Below are positions 8,086 through 10,603 of a DNA stretch of 10,603 nt, in pieces. Origin of the DNA: Desulfobacterales bacterium. GTDB taxonomy: Bacteria > Desulfobacterota > Desulfobacteria > Desulfobacterales > C00003060. The DNA lies in NCBI GenBank assembly GCA_030613145.1, contig JAUWMM010000030.1, forward strand, positions 1-10,603, written 5' to 3'. The position numbers were made by a program, and so were the translations under genes. Position 1 is the first letter of the stretch, and each line of letters starts with the position of its first letter. The notes beneath the pieces are model-generated. The model saw nothing but the letters and a program-made list of their open reading frames with translations. It ran no database searches and was not told the origin of the DNA.

Positions 8086-8113
8086 TTTATCTCTTCCAAC
8101 CTTTGTCTGTCAA
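8086..8113 (-). promoter_or_regulatory. Candidate promoter for the activase operon
   Basis: On the minus strand a consensus -35, TTGACA (8113-8108), is followed after 16 bases by GATAAA (8091-8086), a four-of-six -10 match. Transcription would start near 8079, giving a leader of about 40 bases to the ATG at 8040 or about 65 bases to the alternative ATG at 8013. The perfect -35 and correct location make it credible; the -10 is imperfect. Confidence 0.45.
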
Positions 8114-8369
8114 GCTATATGGCCCATAGAATCAGTAAAACGGCAAATCACCCTATTCAACGTAATCCTGTCGGTGGAAAACTGGTCATGACGATATCCG
8201 GCTCTGATCGCAATTGATGAAAAATCGTGGATGTTTCCCGGCCCAACTGAAAACCAAGCCCTGTTCCCCTCTTTCCAGAAAAGGGAGCCTGTATTTCATT
8301 AATTCTATAATTCGTGTTTTTTTCTGGCAGATTTATTCCTGCAAACGCCTTGGAGGAACTATAAAATCT

Positions 8370-8440
8370 GATACTGGATGCTCGATACTGGATGCTGGAT
8401 TCAAGGTTTATCCAGTATCAAGAATCCAGGAACCAGCATC
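8370..8440. repeat. Period-7 quasi-palindromic repeat (GATACTG/GATGCTG type)
   Basis: Left side: GATACTG, GATGCTC, GATACTG, GATGCTG and a degenerate GATTCAA run in direct tandem from 8370 to 8404. Right side, read on the opposite strand from 8440: GATGCTG, GTTCCTG, GATTCTT, GATACTG and GAT, again in register 7. The two sides face each other and could form an imperfect hairpin about 70 bases long. No protein-coding sense is evident. The same period with other sequences occurs at 3546-3573 and 10254-10392. Confidence 0.75.
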
Positions 8441-8489
8441 AAATCTTTTTTGGTCCCGGCTTGTCCGGGTTATGTAATGGAATTATTTC

Positions 8490-8520
8490 TTGAATATGAA
8501 TCAATTTCAGCGTATATAAT
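8490..8520 (+). promoter_or_regulatory. Candidate rng promoter
   Basis: TTGAAT (8490-8495) is followed after 17 bases by TATATA (8513-8518), or after 19 bases by a perfect TATAAT (8515-8520). This would give a leader of about 230 bases before the rng ATG that contains the whole GC-rich palindromic element. Other weak matches exist in this AT-rich tract, so the choice is uncertain. Confidence 0.35.
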
Positions 8521-8592
8521 CTTTTTTTCTTGCTTGTTGAGTTATTAATAACATATTCATAAACTAAAGAAATTGGTTACAATTGATTCACG

Positions 8593-8740
8593 CTCAACTC
8601 CCCCTCCCCCGTTTCAGACGTTCAGCCGTCGTAGCCAGCGCTTTGGCGAAGTCGGCTCGTAGCCAAGGCTACTTCGGCCTCCGCCATAGGCTATGGCCAA
8701 CGGCGGATGGCGAAGTCGGCCATGGGGGATGGGAATTTAG
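8593..8740. repeat. GC-rich palindromic repeat element, ~148 bp, upstream of rng
   Basis: The outer arms, CTCAACTCCCCCTCCCCC (8593-8610) and the opposite-strand copy at 8723-8740, form an imperfect inverted repeat. Between them are three small hairpins: GCCA / TGGC (8634-8647), GTAGCC / GGCTAC with a 2-base gap (8659-8672) and GCCATAG / CTATGGC (8683-8697). TGGCGAAGTCGGC occurs twice in direct orientation (8644-8656 and 8708-8720). The element is sharply GC-richer than the AT-rich DNA before it. There is no transposase. It has the same plan as the 1518-1658 element (outer inverted repeat, internal hairpins, right end just before a start codon) but a different sequence. Confidence 0.65.
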
Positions 8741-8757
8741 GGATAGTATAAAAGCTA

Positions 8758-10248
8758 ATGACACAAAAAAATGAACGACACAAAATACTCATCAATGCGG
8801 TTGACCCGGAAGAATGTCGTATTGCTCTGGTAAAGGGAATCCGCCTGGAAAGTTTTCATATAGAGACCACGGCCGGGGAAATAACGAGGGGAAATATTTA
8901 CAAAGGTGTGGTCACACGGGTGGAACCAAGCCTGCAAGCCGCCTTTGTTGACTACGGTGCGGAAAGGAACGGCTTCTTGCAGCAACACGAAATACACAGT
9001 GACTACTATATTATTGAAAAGCCCCCGGCCGGCAAAAAGGGGTCCCCTGGCATACGGGATCTTATCAAGCCAGGCCAGGAACTCCTGGTCCAAGTCACCA
9101 AGGAACCGATCCTGAACAAAGGTGCTATGCTTACCACCTTTATCTCCTTGCCCGGACGCTATGTTGTCCTTATGCCCGGGGGAAAAAATTCCGGTGTTTC
9201 CAGGAAAATCGAAGATGAAAATGAACGCGGACGACTCAAGGTTATCATAGAGTCCCTGAAGGTCCCCCAAGGTTTTGGTACGATTGTCAGGACTGCTGCT
9301 CAAAACCAGAAAAAGCAAGAAATCTCCAAAGATGTCCGCTATCTCCTTCGTCTATGGAAAAATATTAATAAGCATGGTGTTAGTGCCTCCGCCCGAAGCC
9401 TACTTTACAAGGAGCGCCACGTTGCAATTCGAGTCATCCGGGACCATTTCACGTCTGATGTAAAGGAAATCCTAATAGATAACAAGGATATATTCCAAGA
9501 TGTTAAGTATTTCATTCGCATAATATCTCCGCGGCATACAAGAATCCTTAAACTCTATAAGGATCCAGAGCCAATCTTCACCAAATATGAAATCGAGGAT
9601 CAAATCGGCTCCATCTTTGCCAGTAGAATCCCCTTGAAATCGGGTGGCCACATCGTGATTAACCCCACAGAGGCATTAGTGGCCATTGATGTCAATTCTG
9701 GCAAGGCGACACGTAAAGGATCCATGGAAGAGACCGCATATGCGACCAACATGGAGTCAGCAGCTGAAATTGCGCGTCAACTGCGCCTCAGGGACCTTGG
9801 TGGCCTTATAGTTATTGACTTTATTGATATGCGGGACCGGAAACACAATCTATCCGTAGAAAAGGCTGTGAAGCAGCATACCAAGCTGGATAAGGCCAGG
9901 ATCAATACAGGCAAAATCTCCAAATTTGGCCTCTTGGAACTATCCCGTCAAAGAATAGCTGCATCCATAGAATACGGAAGCTTTGTGTCTTGCCCTCATT
10001 GCCTGGGAAAAGGGCTTGTTCCTTCTGCCGAGAGGCTCGCCCTCGAATTTTTGAGAAGGCTCCGCTCTGAAACCCTCAAAGAAAACATCACACAGGTAAG
10101 AGGAATCGTACCCAGTAATGTAGGTTACTACTTACTGAACAAAAAACGAAGAGAACTCCTGGACGTGGAAATGAGTCGAAACCTGACAGTCACACTAGAG
10201 GAAGATCCCAACATGCAACCCGGTGATAGCCGTATAGTTTGTGAATGA
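8758..10248 (+). CDS. rng: Ribonuclease E/G family endoribonuclease
   Basis: This endoribonuclease cleaves single-stranded RNA, with a preference for 5'-monophosphate ends, in rRNA maturation and mRNA decay. At 496 residues it has RNase G length and lacks the long disordered scaffold tail of E. coli RNase E. Order: N-terminal ILINAVDPEECRIALV (10-25), S1 domain about 39-127 (GNIYKGVVTRVEPSLQAAFV at 45-64), 5'-sensor/RNase H-like region, then the catalytic aspartates D311 in AIDVNSG (309-315) and D354 in VIDFIDM (352-358), SKFGLLELSRQR (388-399), and the zinc-link CPHC (412-415) that joins protomers. All key residues are present. The ATG at 8758 is the natural start, but no good Shine-Dalgarno lies at the usual distance. 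The GC-rich palindrome ends 17 bases upstream, so translation may depend on leader folding. Autoregulation through the leader, as for E. coli rne, is only an inference. Confidence 0.94.
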   Translation: MTQKNERHKILINAVDPEECRIALVKGIRLESFHIETTAGEITRGNIYKGVVTRVEPSLQAAFVDYGAERNGFLQQHEIHSDYYIIEKPPAGKKGSPGIRDLIKPGQELLVQVTKEPILNKGAMLTTFISLPGRYVVLMPGGKNSGVSRKIEDENERGRLKVIIESLKVPQGFGTIVRTAAQNQKKQEISKDVRYLLRLWKNINKHGVSASARSLLYKERHVAIRVIRDHFTSDVKEILIDNKDIFQDVKYFIRIISPRHTRILKLYKDPEPIFTKYEIEDQIGSIFASRIPLKSGGHIVINPTEALVAIDVNSGKATRKGSMEETAYATNMESAAEIARQLRLRDLGGLIVIDFIDMRDRKHNLSVEKAVKQHTKLDKARINTGKISKFGLLELSRQRIAASIEYGSFVSCPHCLGKGLVPSAERLALEFLRRLRSETLKENITQVRGIVPSNVGYYLLNKKRRELLDVEMSRNLTVTLEEDPNMQPGDSRIVCE

Positions 10249-10253
10249 TTGCC

Positions 10254-10392
10254 GAAAGCTGAAAGCTCAAAGCTGAAAGCTGAAGGCCCAAGCGGGCGGA
10301 AGGTTCTTTTTGTGCTTTTCCGGAAAAAATATTGGTGCCAATCGTTGATCTTTCTTTTACCTTTGAGCTTTCAGCTTTCAGCTTTGAGCTTC
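10254..10392. repeat. Heptamer tract (GAAAGCT type) forming a 22-bp perfect inverted repeat
   Basis: On the left, GAAAGCT, GAAAGCT, CAAAGCT and GAAAGCT run in tandem (10254-10281). On the right, CTTTGAG, CTTTCAG, CTTTCAG and CTTTGAG (10361-10388) are the same heptamers on the other strand. Positions 10263-10284 and 10370-10391 are perfectly complementary over 22 bp with an 85-base loop. The loop contains smaller palindromes, TTTTCCGGAAAA (10316-10327) and ATTGG / CCAAT (10331-10342). The unit fills the space between the rng stop codon and the ribosome binding site of the next gene. No T-run follows the right arm, so it is not a standard terminator on the plus strand, though it could stabilise or divide a shared transcript. 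Confidence 0.8.
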
Positions 10393-10408
10393 AATAAGGA
10401 ACTAAGCT

Positions 10409-10603
10409 ATGAATTGGGACAAGTTTGTTGAAGTCTTATTGAATATTTTATTTACACAGACCGGGCTTTTTAATCTTCATTACAAGCTCGTTATCATGTG
10501 GGGAATCGGCCTGTTTTTCATTTATTTGGCCGTAGCAAAAAAATACGAACCCTTGCTCTTGCTGCCCATCGGTTTTGGAATCTTCATTGTCAATTTTCCC
10601 CTG
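10409..10603 (+). CDS. Sodium ion-translocating decarboxylase beta subunit, N-terminal part (runs off the right edge)
   Basis: The beta subunit (OadB, MmdB or GcdB, depending on substrate) is the integral membrane part of biotin-dependent decarboxylases, coupling carboxybiotin decarboxylation to Na+ export. The first 65 codons are present. They show a short amphipathic start (MNWDKFVEVLLNILFTQTGL), a first membrane helix (about 28-42), and the family signature AVAKKYEPLLLLPIGFG (41-57), ending in FIVNFPL as in OadB homologues. The ATG at 10409 has AGGA at 10397-10400, 8 bases upstream. The substrate (oxaloacetate, methylmalonyl-CoA or glutaconyl-CoA) cannot be told from this fragment, and the alpha and gamma/biotin subunits are not in the window. 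A sodium-pumping decarboxylase fits an anaerobe living on small free-energy steps. Confidence 0.88.
   Translation, partial: MNWDKFVEVLLNILFTQTGLFNLHYKLVIMWGIGLFFIYLAVAKKYEPLLLLPIGFGIFIVNFPL

Larger units (their letters stand above)
8041..8757. other. Long divergent non-coding region between the activase locus and rng
   Basis: This 717-bp stretch has no gene that I can support. From left to right it holds a candidate minus-strand promoter for the activase locus (8086-8113), about 220 bp with nothing I recognise, a period-7 quasi-palindrome (8370-8440), a 5-bp hairpin CCCGG / CCGGG (8455-8469), an AT-rich segment with a candidate plus-strand promoter (8490-8520), and a GC-rich palindromic element (8593-8740) running almost to the rng start. 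Open frames in it are short and carry no domain motif. Confidence 0.7.

Noticed and set aside
8214..8477. Possible small gene in the activase-rng gap
   Set aside because: Its C-terminal part is the translated period-7 repeat, the composition is not protein-like and no ribosome site is evident.
8583..8774. 63-codon open frame just before rng
   Set aside because: It is a translation of the GC-rich palindromic element and runs into the rng start.
8755..9318. 187-codon open frame antisense to the 5' third of rng
   Set aside because: It is wholly inside the clearly real RNase G gene, has no recognisable motif and no upstream signals; it reads as a codon-bias shadow.
10285..10312. Intrinsic terminator after rng (GCCC AAGC GGGC, later a T-run)
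   Set aside because: The stem is only 4 bp and the T-run begins more than 10 bases after it, so it does not form a credible terminator.
8370..10392. Period-7 repeats considered as a CRISPR array
   Set aside because: The units are 7 bp with no unique spacers of regular length, and no cas genes are present.

Overview
The window looks like chromosomal DNA from a strictly anaerobic deltaproteobacterium-like organism (Desulfobacterota; sulfate-reducing or syntrophic type). Three things suggest this: an MreB/MreC pair whose MreC N-terminus resembles the deltaproteobacterial form, a two-gene locus of the 2-hydroxyacyl-CoA dehydratase activase superfamily (typical of anaerobes), and the start of a sodium-pumping decarboxylase beta subunit. 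Short period-7 repeats and GC-rich palindromic elements between genes are, from memory, also common in that group. The taxonomic call is an inference; there is no rRNA or other marker here.

Layout. (1) 1-1309, minus strand: mreB and the 5' part of mreC, the cell-shape operon, which runs off the left edge. (2) 1310-1673: a divergent intergenic region with candidate promoters and a ~140-bp palindromic element that ends just before the next gene. (3) 1674-3499, plus strand: a family 2 glycosyltransferase and a CaCA-family Na+/Ca2+ antiporter, joined by a 4-bp ATGA overlap. (4) 3576-8040, minus strand: a 1032-residue protein with two activase (actin/Hsp70-fold ATPase) domains, followed after 7 bp by a 452-residue partner; the stop codon of the first overlaps the ribosome binding site of the second. 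(5) 8041-8757: a long non-coding divergent region with a candidate promoter on each strand, a period-7 quasi-palindrome and a second GC-rich palindromic element. (6) 8758-10248, plus strand: an RNase E/G family endoribonuclease. (7) 10249-10408: a heptamer-built 22-bp inverted repeat. (8) 10409-10603, plus strand: the first 65 codons of a sodium-translocating decarboxylase beta subunit.

How the genes relate. MreB and MreC belong to the elongasome that positions wall synthesis. The glycosyltransferase and antiporter are translationally coupled but have no evident shared pathway. The activase pair is probably one functional unit: an ATP-driven low-potential electron-transfer device whose four conserved activase-type cysteines lie on one chain, with a C-terminal partner carrying more conserved cysteines. 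No recognisable dehydratase or benzoyl-CoA reductase subunits sit beside it, so its target is unknown, and it is the most interesting protein system in the window. The other notable theme is repeat DNA: three unrelated sequences that share a 7-bp period, plus two ~140-150-bp palindromic elements placed directly before gene starts.
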